In this document: piece by piece, positions 21,171 through 32,853 of the stretch
Layout of the letters: each line of letters begins with the position of its first letter
How positions within the stretch are numbered: the stretch's first letter is position 1
Source of the DNA: Psilocybe azurescens
Taxonomy: Eukaryota; Basidiomycota; Agaricomycetes; Agaricales; Agrocybaceae
Reading direction: 5' to 3'
DNA: 47,335 nt
Assembly: GCA_023853785.1 (NCBI GenBank)
Contig: JAJIRX010000836.1
Location: forward strand, 1 to 47,335
Position numbers and translations under genes: made by a program
The notes under the pieces: model-generated
Told to the model about the DNA's origin: nothing
The model's input: the letters and a program-made list of their open reading frames with translations, nothing else
Database searches by the model: none

Positions 21171-24100
21171 CTAATCTAAAAAGAAACCGATGTTTCTCCA
21201 GTACTTGACCCACAACGAAGCGTCTGCCTTTCCGATAGAAGGAAGGGCATCGATGGTTTTGCTGATTGACGAGATTTTGTCAGTCGCAAGGGTCGCCCAA
21301 CCTCCTGTTTCAGTGTCTTCGACTCCTTGCTGGCGAAGAGTTTCGTCCATGGACGCGTTTGCACGGAAAAATTCTAGAAGTTTGATTGCAGGCTACGAGC
21401 AAGGATCAACATGGTGTATAAAATAAAATAAGCTCTGGTATCCACTCACAATATTCTTGAAATCTTCCTCGGAAGGATTGCTGGAACGCTTTTCCAAGAG
21501 AGAGAACCACTCTTGATAAGTAACAAGAGGAAGTTTGGACGCTACGACACCCTCTTCAGCCATGGCTTCGTTTATCGAGGAAACGATGGAGCTCCACGAA
21601 ATGGGACGCGGATGAACCAGATTAAGTGCCGGTAGCGATCGTTCCGGAGACCAAGCGACATCAAGAATGGCCTGAGAGACAGCATGCATAGGCAACCATG
21701 AAGTGACCTGAAGCAAAGTTAATTTCCAAAATCGATAAACTGGGTTTAAAGAAGACTTACACCAATCGCATCTGGGAGCACCCCTAAACCAATACTCGAC
21801 TTCACGAAGATAGGCACCCAGTCACTTATAGCCCATGCTCCGTTAGGTGCCCCTCCCGTAATTTGACCGATTCTGAACGAGGTTGCCTGGATGCCACTCT
21901 GAGCGAGGATCTATCTATAGGGTTAGAACGTGATATGGATTTGGGAATATCTGGACAGGCTAACCCTTTCAGAGATGTATTTGCTCTCGCCATACCCAAT
22001 GCCCACAGCGTAGCGGGAATCAGTAACGATATCTTCCGGGTATAAACCTCTGCTTTTGTCCCAGGAGAACGTCTCTGAAATTGAAGAAGTAAAAGGAATT
22101 TAACAGAGGCTGCATGAGGTGTCGAGCGAGCCAGATCAACGAGATTGCGTGTTCCTTTAATGTTTGGTTCAAACGACGATAAAGACAGATTGAAATCCAG
22201 CCTCCAAGCATTGTGGATGATTATTGTTACGGAGCGACGTAGCTAGATTTGAGAAATTATTAATATGTTGCAGCCACTGAGAATGTAACTTTACACACCT
22301 CTTCATATGTAGCAGGCTCCAGGCCAAGATTTGCCTGAGAGGCTTCACCTTGCAATGCCACAAGCCGAGAGGACGACAAAAGACTCACGTCCAAGGCTTT
22401 ATCGGTGAACCTCTCAGCTTGTCTGTCTTTCAAAGATTTAGTCCCAGATGATGGGCGATCCAGCGTATAGACAGTCTCGACTCTAGAATCACGCAGCAAA
22501 GACTCCAATAGCTGGGCCCCAAGATTTCCCGTACTCCCTGTAAGTAGAACCACAGCACCATCATTGGTAGACTCATTAGTTGATGAGATTATTGGCTCCG
22601 ACAATCCTGTCGAGTATTTGCTTATCATAGACTCGATAGCATCGGTCTTGTTGGTGGTGAGTACGAAGGTATCGGGATCAGCCACGATGTCGACCAGGAA
22701 CCCTGAGAGTTTGTCGATGGATGGATATGTGTAGATCGTCGTCTGGGTCACCAGTTGAGATGCCTTCTGCGTTTTCTCTATCTTCAATGCGTTGACAATG
22801 CGGCGGCGAAGGATGGTTGCACCCAAGCTACAAAGAAAATAATGAGTGAGAAGTACATCGAATGCGAAAATGTTCCTAAATACCTGTCCATTCCTTGGTC
22901 GAAGAGGTCACCAGAGATAGAGAATGGCCGACCGGAGTGAATGTCTTCCACTTGTTGTTGTAGCCATAAAGCGGCATTATCGAGATCCCAGGAGGCAGGA
23001 GGATCCATACCCTCACTTTCTACGGTTGCATCGGCCTCCGCATAGCTAATTGGTTTTACATGAGTGCACGATTTATGAATGGAACAGATATAGTGCGTAC
23101 ATTGCATCAATCTCCTCTGCATATAACAGCAAAGCAGCTTTGCGTCTGATAGTACCTTTTCCAGCTCGCGGGAGAGGCTTATTGGGAGAAACAATCAAGA
23201 TCATCTCCTTGTAGATTCTACTAAAAGCAGGAGCGACTTTATTCGCCTCTTCGACAACGGGCCTAGTGACCAGAATACAGGTAAGACTAGAACTGAAGTC
23301 AGGCGATGGCTACTAACCATAGGGAGTTTCTTATAGTGATCAAGTTTTCCTTCACTTTCGGGTCCATCGAATATTCGGGCTTCAGTTCAATGAGAACTCC
23401 AGCTTGATCTCGCTCTCGTCCGAACATGACGGCACCCATAATACTAGAGTAGACGGAGACGTACAGTTTAGACTTTAAATATTACGGGCGTCTAATTGAG
23501 AGAAGACTCACTGAGGGCTACTCATGATTATATTTTCCATAGGAGCTGGGACAGTCTTCTCTCCAGATGTATGAACTATAACATCGTCCTTGCGGCCAAC
23601 ACTAGAGGGGGGAGAGTAGTTAGTTACTGTTAGAACGTTTGGTTGTCCACATACATTTTCCAAAGATAGGGTTTTGTTGGATGGGGTACCCAGAGATCAG
23701 ATGTGGCATAGCCTCTGGTATTGGGAAGATTCTCCACGGAGACACGATGTGTATCTAAAGTCTAAAGTGTTGCTCGTCAATATCGTTGAATGGGACTAAT
23801 ATTAAGGTGATACACACTAGGAATTGACACTCGAATGTTCCATCATCTTGGGGGTCCCAATGAATGTTCGCCAAATCCGAGAACTTGTTATATTCCCAAT
23901 CTTTCTCATTGCCCTCTTGACAGAAAAAGTAGGTAGGTGCCCCAAATTCTGTGGCACCATATATCTGATTAAGACATATCCCTGAGTCTATGAGGATATT
24001 ACCCAATTTAGACGGTAACGACCCTCCAGAGTAAGCCTGAGATTATATACTAAGTTAGTACCAAGATATCCTGAGAAATATCCGAGTACTTACCACGAAT

Positions 24101-25135
24101 TTAAGATCGGCTAGGAAATGAACAGCATCCCTGTCTTGCGACCAGATCTGGAGAAAGGTGGGAAGAGTTACTAGACTGTCACAGCCAGAGCGTGTAACAT
24201 GGTCCAGAATATTACTGGGACTGGGCATCATAGGTAGTAACTTGGGCGTAGTAGCAATGGGAGGGTATAGACCGATCGTTTTCATGGAATAATGTGCGAT
24301 CAGAAGTTGGACAATGACACCAAAGGTGTGGAAAGGTGGTAGAGCCATAGCCGCCATTGCAGTTCCAGACCTTCTGTGGTCAGATACAGATGCTGGAATC
24401 CAGTGCTATGTAAAACATGCAAGGCATTATAGAAAATACGACTTACGAAAGGAGGCCCAATGTACCATTGACCTAAAAGTCTGAGGAATGGACTTAGGGA
24501 AACCGGTGCTTCCAGAAGAATGAAGATACATCATAACGTTGTCCAAAGGTGGACGTATTCCTGTTGAGTATGGCTCGAAAGGATCCTCCAACGTTTCTTG
24601 ACCAAGTTTTGGGAATATTTCTAGAATAGGTGGCATTTCCTCGATTGATAAGAAATATGTTGCATCGGATTTGATATCGTCGACGAGAGGAAGCAGAGTT
24701 TCCTGAGTTGTGAGAAGCCTATGACAGCAAGTATCTTTCATCATCTTGATTATCGCTGCCCCCGTATTTCGAGGAGACATTGGATAAGGCTGTTACATCA
24801 CACTGGTCAGGCACAGTTCAAAGGTTCGAGGACATCATACTTACAGTCAGTCCCGCCCTCAAGATACCGACGACCACCGCTTGGTAAAGCAAGGTGTCAG
24901 AAAGGGCAACTACAGCGACGACTTGGCCTTCTGGACCGTTTCTGGCCGGCCTTACATGGTGTGCCACACGGTCGGCAGCACGTCCAAATTCGAGGTAAGT
25001 TATGCTTGTGGGATCAGGTTTTCCATCTTCAGCGAAGACATAAACTGGCGCATATGGGTTGTGCTTGATATGAAAGTCAATAGACTCTGGCAGGGTTACA
25101 GAGCCGTCGACAGGAGGAAAGACGCGAGGTTGCAT
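21171..25135 (-). CDS. NRPS-like adenylate-forming reductase (A-T-R domains)
   Basis: These enzymes activate a carboxylic or amino acid as AMP ester, load it on a phosphopantetheinyl carrier and release it by NADPH-dependent reduction. From the start MQPRVFPPVDGSVTLPESID (25133-25135), the adenylation domain shows YLEFGRAADRVAHHV, the A3 P-loop SSGSTGFPKS (about 24500), YGATEFG (about 23960), GRKDDVIVHTSGEK (about 23570) and the A10-like AGKGTIRRK (about 23170). The carrier site is DQGMDSLGATILRRR (about 22800-22890, split by an intron), with the modified Ser present. The reductase has LLTGSTGNLGAQLLE (about 22540), IIHNAWRLDFNLSL and RIGQITGG, and the protein ends NIGFFLD at 21171. There is no condensation domain. 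One shift is needed: the run of four A at 22091-22094 (+) should be five, joining KFLFTSS to WDKSRG. The class is known from many Agaricomycetes; its acid substrate cannot be read from sequence by eye. Confidence 0.85.
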
Positions 25136-28100
25136 GATCGAGATGTGAATGGTTGAGTTAGTTACAAGTTGGTGCTTTACCATCTGGCGTCCAGCCATTA
25201 AATACCACCAGTTTAGACTGGGTGCTCGATAAGGTTAAGCCTGTTGATACACAGAAAGAGCATTAGCAGATATGATGGAGCTCCTGATTCGCCATATAGT
25301 CTGAAAGAAAAGCCGCCAATGACGCAACTTGACATTTACAGGCCGGTCAACTTGCTCGTTGCCAGTGGATTGTGGATTGATTGGCCAGTGAAAACTCAGA
25401 GTAGTATCCGAGGCGCCTTTCAAGAACAACACTACGCACGTACTTACAAACCGCGAAGTTCGAATAACCGAGTGTCCGGCCGCGTGAGATCGCGCGAAGT
25501 GTCTATGCGACGGAGATGGGTCAAACACTGCTGACAGTAGAGATATTTTGAGAGGAGAGAAGAAAGCATCGGACTGCCGCGGTCATATACGGTCTTCACG
25601 AACACGAGAAGCTTGGAGTAGATGACTGTAGCATGTCAAAACAAAACATGTAAGAAGAACACTCACAAAAATAGCGCAAAATGCGCCGACCCCGAGCCGG
25701 GAGGATTAGTTGCCCACATCCGATCTCATTCATTTTGAATTCTAAACCTTTCTCCAGAATCCTGAGACGCTTCTAAGTTCTGTAGACTCGCTTCGGTCTT
25801 ACGTGCTGACTCAATTTCATTTTCAATTTGACGCTTTTGTTTGTGTTTTGTTGTGGCTTTGTTTTGACGAACAACATCGGGATAGGAGCAAGATAGGAGT
25901 TCGAAAAAACTGGGTCAGAATTTAGAAACGGCTGGTAAACGATCCTAACGCTTCTGGTTGTTGTAGTATTCTTCATTAGAGGTCAATGTGGTACTCGAGA
26001 CTCCGTATCAAAGTGGAGTTTCATGTAGTGCTCGACATTCCGTATCAACATGTAGTGGGTTGCATACTTTGGTTCTGATCATGATGCTATACCATTTTGA
26101 CACAAGCATACAAACATACAAGCAGTAACTCTGTGACAGCAAGGTTAAGGTCCCTGGTAGGGTCGATCGCAGACATGCAGTTAAAACTAGAATAAACCTC
26201 TAGACTTGTTAAATTTCTCTTGGTCATACTGAATGAGAGGCCTGCATGCAGCCATTGTCTATGTAGCATATACACTCGGACCAAATCAGACATCTACAGA
26301 AAGACGCTTCACTTTTATTGAGTGAAGATTTAATCCAAGGGCTAATACCGCCGAAGTGGTTATTGGAGTACACACGCTGACGCCTCGATTTCCTTTCGGC
26401 ATTCGAAGATGGCAGGACATGGACGATCCATTCGGACACCCATCCGCCAACTGTTCTTTTTTTTATACTCGGGTTTGAGATATCCAGAGGTGGACGATCC
26501 ATTCGGACAGGTATCTATCGTTCTTCTTTTCTTTATCGTGATGTCAGTCTTTCTGGATAAAATGGACTGCCAATTCAGTCTCCAATAAGCCACCTGGTCC
26601 ATCATGTGTGGCCGTAAATCTGTAAGGAACATTCTTAATATCCTGCCCTTTATTTTGTCGCATTCCTGAGTACCCCTTCCTCCTACGGGGCGTATTTTTT
26701 CTTGCAAATTTGACGCAGAATAGAGCCATCATAAGCATATAAGGTGTAAAAGGCGATGAGAAAGACTACCATCATTACAACTGGTCCTTTTAAGATCATC
26801 ATACGTGAAGTATTATCCTACCTCGTCTGATTTTGTTCTGATTCTCCGTTTTTCCTCCCGGCGGAGTAGGCTAATCCGGCCTACCCTAACAGCTCGTGTC
26901 TGACAAAGCTCGGAATGCCCGTTGAGCAGCCACCCAGTATGATGTTGCGGGCAAGGTGTGTTGTTCTTCCTAACTACGAAAGCGTGCTAGCACACAAACC
27001 GTGCGCAGCCGCTGATGATCTACAGTATCTAATCTATGCTACGCTCGGGCAGCTCGGCCCAGATCAGCCAGAGCTCACTGTTGCACCGGAATGCGAATCT
27101 TCGATGGAAGAGCTATCTGTACAGCAATACCCTGGAAATCTCCATAGAGAATTTGAGAAAATTCTCAAATATGGACCCAAAATTTGAAAAGGCGGACAAA
27201 GGTCGGCCTACCTGCTGTGCCCCAAAGAGGACAAAGGTTTTGCATTTTTGGGGCATAAAGACGTAGCAACTCCTTGGTGAAGCTTTTCAGGTCTCCTGGA
27301 AAACTTTCTTCCTCGCGCATTCGATTTCCCAAACCTGGATCTTTGACCGCACCGTCGATTTTAATCCTAAAAGGGTATCTGTTTACCCAATTTAGGATGG
27401 AGCATCACCCGTGTAGTCAAGGCCTCTGATTTCGCGGAAGATACATTTTGACTAGGAGTGCATACTCACCAATGAAACCAACTGATTGATCACACATTGA
27501 GAGATTCAAAGTTACCCCATCTTTTTTCGTTGTCGTAACAGTGCCGCACCAAGTTTGTACAATCAAGTGTCAAAACTCGAGTTTTGGCGTTCTACATGCC
27601 AGCACCCGAGCAGAAGAAGTTCTTTAATTTTTTTAAAGACATTAATCGGTAATAAAGCTCTCTGGCTCGTAATACCTATGTGTACTGAGGGCGTTCAGTA
27701 TTTGATACGCCTTGGTCTGCCTTGGTGCTAGCTCTGTTAAATTTAAATACCAGTTAGATCTCCGCTCTAAATACGGGACCCCGTCGGGGATATTCACCCT
27801 ACTCTCACAACTGCCATCGTCAAAATTGACTGCTCCTCCCGCTCTCATCCTGTCCTTCTTTCTATTGTTTTTACTCGTCATCTTTTCCCAATGGCAAATA
27901 TTCACACCCACAATGTCCGAAACTTGGGAATCAATATCAATTGATTATGGCATTTTATGCAAACTGAAATGTAGGCCTGACTCAATCACGGTGAGAGATT
28001 GGTTTGCATCAATAGTTCCGCCTCCTCCTGAAACGCCATCGCTTGAAAATGTCGACAATAATTCAATGATGCAAAATTGAATCTTGGTATAAAATTCTCT

Positions 28101-28416
28101 ATATCCGGTGAGTCACCAACTCACTGCGCACAAGAGTCTAAAAATGACGAGCACGTAGCACCCAAATACGTGCGAAAAACGCCTAAAAGGTCCATTTTGA
28201 TGCGAAAACATCTCTTAAAATGAACTGTAAACATCTTTGGTCGTGGGGCGACGACTTGGCCGGTACATATAACTCATCGTTCCTGAATCCCTGAAACGAC
28301 CAAGAAAAATGAGCTCCAAACATTTAAATACGGTCATTCACATGCATTGTCTTCTTGCTGCTTTTCTTCGGATTTCCTTGCCACAGGTTCACAGTGGTTG
28401 GTCTTACTAGGTCAGA
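25136..28416. other. 3.3 kb without a recognisable gene
   Basis: Open frames here are short, overlap on both strands and show no known domains. The longest are about 115-122 codons at 26360-26707 (-) and 27712-28080 (+). A 19 bp direct repeat occurs at 26420 and 26491. An inverted pair, TGCCCCAAA / TTTGGGGCA near 27216-27255, could form a hairpin. The first 1 kb probably contains the promoter of the NRPS-like gene and the last few hundred bases that of the MFS gene at 28417. No transposase or reverse-transcriptase motif was seen. Confidence 0.5.
26420..26509 (+). repeat. Direct repeat pair of 19 bp
   Basis: TGGACGATCCATTCGGACA occurs at 26420-26438 and again at 26491-26509. The sequence between differs, so it is a spaced direct repeat rather than a tandem array. 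Function unknown. Confidence 0.7.
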
Positions 28417-30380
28417 ATGACTACCAGGAGTGCTACGACGTCCCCGGCCGCGTCTTTCATTATTGAGCCTCAAGCTGTGAAGCCAACGAAGAAGGAGAGT
28501 CTCACTCAGTTGAGGAATGTCAATGTTCTCCCAGAGCCGGAGTTTGCTTTCACGACTGAGTTTGGATTCCTGCCTATCCCTCGACATCTGCGATATAACC
28601 CAGCCAAGCCTCCGCACTTCGGTTTACTGCTGAATATCGCCTTTGCCTTTGCTGCTACTTTTAGTGAGTTGTCAAGTTGTGCCATGTCTCACCAGTGATT
28701 GACCGTGTGGGATACTACCTACAGTCGTCGCCAATTTATATTATTGCCAACCCTTGTTAAGTGCGTACTATGAAGCTTCTGTATGGGGTATAGCTAACGA
28801 GTGCTGTAGTTCAATTATCAAAAACATTTAATGCATCCTACAGTGATGTATCACTGTGAGTCTATAGCTCGCCATTCAAGCTCTGTTTTGTCCAACTAAA
28901 CCTTTGAGCAAGAATTCCAACTTTAGTTCAAGCGGGGTAAGTGCAACACCATTTCGCAAATATTAGCTTTGAGCTGACACCGTACTACCAGCTACGCAGT
29001 AGGCATAGTGCTCGTCTCACCACTCGGAGACCTCCTACGTCGCAGGCAGCTCGTCCTCTGCATAGTCGCTATATCGACGGCCCTCACCATCGGACTAGCG
29101 CTTACAAGCAACCTCGTCGTCTTCCAGGTCCTCTCCTTCTTCGTCGGCATCGTCTCCGTCACCCCGCAAATCCTCGTACCCCTCGCAGCCGACCTCGCCT
29201 CGGAGAAACGCCGTGCAACTGCCGTCGCACTCGTTCTGTCCGGACTCCTCTTGGGCATTTTGATGGCGCGCGTGCTGGCGGGTGTCATCGCCGAGTTCAG
29301 GTCCTGGCGCGTCGTGTATTATTTTGCGATCGGCGTGCAGGCGCTGGTCCTTGTCGGCAGCTACTTCATGCTCCCTGATTATCCATCGAAGAACAGCGAC
29401 CTGACGTACTTCAAAAATATTGTGGACGATGGCCAAGTTTGCGGTGACAGAGCCTATTCTGATTCAGGCCTGCCTCATCAATTTTGCTTCGAGCGCCTGT
29501 TTCAGCAACTTTTGGGTGACGCTGACGTTCCTGCTGGGCGGGTCGCCATATAACTACTCAACGTACGTGGTTTCTCACAGGGTTATGTTTATACTTACTG
29601 TGGCGCTATAGATTGGTCATCGGCTTGTTCGGCTTGGTGGGCATGGCTGGCGTCGCGATGGGACCTGTCCTTGGACGCGGCCTTGATAAACTTGTTCCCT
29701 GGTATGGGACATTGGCTTCCATCTTAATGTTGCTGGTCACCTCGGCTGTGCAGACCGGTGCAGGTGGGATCAACGTCGCAGCTGTGGTCATAGCCACATT
29801 CGGCCTCGACGTCTTCACCCAGCTGCTTCGCGTGTCATTGACAACGTCCATCTTTGGGTTCGTCCTCATCTTCTACCGGTGGTTTTTGATATAGCTCATA
29901 CTTTACTTGAAACGCGATAGCATATCAGCAGCAGCTCGTGCACGGCTGAACGCAGTGTCCATCCTCTCCGTAAGCTACAACCGTCGTCCGAAAGATATCC
30001 TGTTTCTGACATTTCCTTCTCCTTATAGATTTTTATCGGGCAAGTAATGGGCACATCCGTAGGCACCCACGTCTTCGTCAAATTCGGCTGGCGCGCCGGT
30101 GCCGCCCTATCCATGGGTCTCTTTGGACTGCAGCTCGTCTTCCTCCTCATCCGTGGTCCGCATTGCCAACGATTCACTTGGTTCGGATATGAGGGTGGTC
30201 TGGAGGCGCGTAGGAGTGCGGTGCAGAGACAACCGGGAGAAGGTGTACAAGATTCAGGAAGAGAAAGGAAAAGTGGTTGTTCAACAAAATGGGAAGAGAA
30301 TATCGACTGTGGTGCTGCCAGGTCAGGATATCGGAAGGACACAAGACGAGGAAAAAGGAGAAGTGACATTGAAGGGATGA
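28417..30380 (+). CDS. MFS transporter, general-substrate type (frameshifts at 29413-29417 and near the C-terminus)
   Basis: From ATG 28417 the N-terminus is polar, then FGFLPIPRHLRYNPAKPPHF leads into the first helix. Spliced parts read LLLNIAFAFAATFIVANLYY, CQPLLIQLSKTFNASYSDVS, LIPTLVQAGYAVGIVLVSP, LGDLLRRRQLVL (the MFS loop 2-3 G-x-x-D-R/L-x-RR motif), VFQVLSFFVGIVSVTPQILV, WRVVYYFAIGVQALVLVGSY, then LWTMAKFAVTEPILIQACLI and LVIGLFGLVGMAGVAMGPV, ATFGLDVF, ARARLNAVSILSIFIGQVMG, FGWRAGAALSMGLFG. This is the order of a 12-helix transporter seen widely in Agaricomycetes, with unknown substrate. The run of five A at 29413-29417 should be four to join DLTYF to KILWTMAK. The C-terminus likely shifts again near 30215 to give REKVYKIQEEKGK and the stop at 30380; without that shift the frame runs to 30571. 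It converges on the allantoinase gene. Confidence 0.75.
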
Positions 30381-30432
30381 TCTACGTGTTCGAGGTTTGC
30401 AGACGGAGGAGGGGATTCATTGCTAATATATT

Positions 30433-30464
30433 CAGACACTATTATTTTCAGACACTATTATTTT
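30433..30464 (+). repeat. 16 bp tandem duplication
   Basis: CAGACACTATTATTTT is present twice in direct succession, in the 3' flank of the MFS gene. Confidence 0.8.
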
Positions 30465-30637
30465 CGTTCGCATGTAGCCTTACCGTTTCTCTTCAAGTTT
30501 ATTTCGTCGAATACTTAATATCACTCTGCTGTATGATAGTATATGACAAGTCTTTGATTTCATTTGAATAATTTACAATTGATTAGTTCGATATAATGTA
30601 TCCTTTCTACGCTCGGAGTCTTCAAGGCGCGCTTTGA

Positions 30638-31873
30638 TCAAGCCTTGGTGGCGCTAGGTGGCTGGTAAGGGTACTGCGCCTTCCAGTGCCTTGCGATCTG
30701 CTCCCTCGTAGCAACCCACACATCAGGCTTGTCAGCGATGTATTCCACAAACTGCAACATGCCCCAAAGTTATCATCAGCACCAGTCACATACAAATAAA
30801 AGGGCGAGAAAAGAAGACACACCTGCTTGATGGCCTGGAAACGTCCAGGACGGCCGATGACACGCGCATGAAGGGCAACAGTCATGTAGGAGGGCTGGCC
30901 TTCCTGACCTTCTTCGTATAGAGTGTCGAAGCCATTCTTGGCGTGCTCAAAGTAGGCCATGGATGAGCCGAATCCGGGAGCGACGAAGAACTTGAAGTCG
31001 TTGCAGTCGTAGCTGTAGGTACCATGAGCAGGCCTTCCTCGGGTCCTGCAATAGGGTCGGGGATGTAATATGGGAGATCGTCGGCGTCTAAGAGAAGGAG
31101 CTTTTAGTTGCTACAAACGGTTACGAATATCATTGTAGAACTCACAAGTATCCGCCTGGTAGAGAAGCTCGAGGCCAAGTTCGCGGTAGACCTTGGAGAC
31201 GAGGGCGCGACTGCGAGGTGAGGGACGACCGTAGTACCATCCTACGGGGACCTTTCCTGTCGGGCTCGTCTTCTTGAAGGACTCGACAGCCTGGCGGATA
31301 AACTTCTCCTCTGACTCGGCATCCATGAGTGTATAATCGATCCAACGATAACAGTGGGATGCTGTCTCGTGTCCACCTTCCTCGCATGCCTTTGCGATCT
31401 CACTGGGTCACACGAACGCGTCGTCAGCGAGTTTGGGTATCAGGGAGTGGGATAGAACGCACGGTTGTTGCTCATAGGCCTTGCCCACAGCGTAGATGGT
31501 CACAGCCATCTTGTGCTTCTCAAACAGGTTGAGGAGACGCCACATGCCGCGGCGCGAGCCATACTCGAACTGAGTCTCCATAGGAATATCGCGCTCCCCC
31601 TGCAAGCCGATTTTCTAATGAAAGCCCAAATAAGGACTAATCGCCAATAAAGTAGAAGAAAAGGAAGGAAACGTACAGGGCCAACCTCCTGGAGCATGGC
31701 CTCTCCCTGGGCATCTCCGTTGTCGAGGGTGTTCTCGCCTCCTTCCTCGTAGTTGATGACGAAGTTGACGGCGATCTTGGCGCCGTTGGGCCAGTTGGGG
31801 TTAGGGGAACGCGTCCGTACCCCTTGAAGTCACGGGGTGGGAAGTTAGTGAGGTCGACGGTTGAGGTAGACAT
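30638..31873 (-). CDS. PuuE-type allantoinase / polysaccharide-deacetylase family (two small frameshifts)
   Basis: PuuE-type allantoinases hydrolyse allantoin to allantoate in purine breakdown and are related to NodB-like deacetylases. The spliced product (about 310 residues) reads STVDLTNFPPRDFKGYGRV, NPNWPNGAKIAVNFVINYEE, GGENTLDNGDAQGEAML, FEYGSRRGMWRLLNLFEKH, GHETASHCYRWIDY (metal-binding H-x3-H type site), PVGWYYGRPSPRSRALVSKV, LPYYIPDPIAGPEEGLLMVP, FFVAPGFGSSMAYFEHAKNG, YMTVALHARVIGRPGRFQA and FVEYIADKPDVWVATREQI. The WYYGRPSPRSR and LHARVIGRPGR blocks separate PuuE from chitin deacetylases. Indels are needed at 31804-31807 (GGGG should be five) and about 31017-31020. It is co-oriented with the amidase upstream. 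A deleted relic of the same gene lies at 8982-9290. Confidence 0.75.
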
Positions 31874-32853
31874 TGTGAACGCGAAGAGAAACTCAGTAGG
31901 AGATGGTGGCCTTTGCTGTGAGTGGTGGGAGTGGGAATGAGACTTCGACGGTGTCAGAGCAGGTGGATAGAGAAAAATCAGAAGATTCTCGCTCTATTAA
32001 ATAGATACGAATGCCCTAATCTCTGAGGACCCCTCCTTGATTGATTTCGACATGAGAGAATATGCGGGAGGACCAGTATCATGTTACCGATGTCGGAAAG
32101 GCTTGGGAAAAGCCAGAGAACATCCGAAATACGATAGGGACAAAAAGTTCGCAGCGGGAGCTTCTCCCTATCTTTGTCGATAAGATGTTTTTTCTGGAAA
32201 GAGGGTTTTCAGATAGTGATAGGAAGTGAATCTAAATTCATGTCCGACTCTGTCTCCAAGTGGGCTCATCACGTGAGAGGCGGAATCTCATCCCGACTCG
32301 CGATTAGATTCTGATTAGGGGCCTCCCGTGTCAACCCCTAAGGCTTAATAGTCTATCAAGGGGAAGAAGAACATTGGAAATAAATGCGGGAAAACCGTCA
32401 GGGCAGTCTGATTAGATTGCGTTTGCCATTGGCATTGCGCGGTCTTGGTTAAGACACTTGGACGTCCAGAAAGAGTTGGACTTTAGAGCTGGTTCACTGA
32501 TGAAGGCTTTGAGTTCTGATGATTGCAGTAGCCCAACGTTCATGTCCAGGTCTATATACTAGCCATCCATCCATCTATCCTAAATTCAAAGTATTAGAGC
32601 GAAGAAAAGAAAAGAAACTACATAACGAACGTGAACTACCAAAAATATCAAACAAAATCCCCGAATAGATTATTCGTTTTCCTCAACTCAAACTCAAAGA
32701 GACAGAAAAAAAGAAAAGCAAGTAAATTTTCCATACATGGTTCAAAATTCGACGATACCAACAACAAAAAATACACTTAGAAAACCAAACCAAAAAAATA
32801 TATCTACATTATCACGTCCTACCCTCCACTCCCTGCCCACCTCATCTCACCAC
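31874..32853. other. Intergenic region upstream of the allantoinase gene
   Basis: This holds the probable allantoinase promoter and the 3' flank of the amidase gene. The last 150 bp (about 32590-32740) are strongly A-rich. Both neighbours read on the minus strand. No gene was recognised. Confidence 0.5.
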
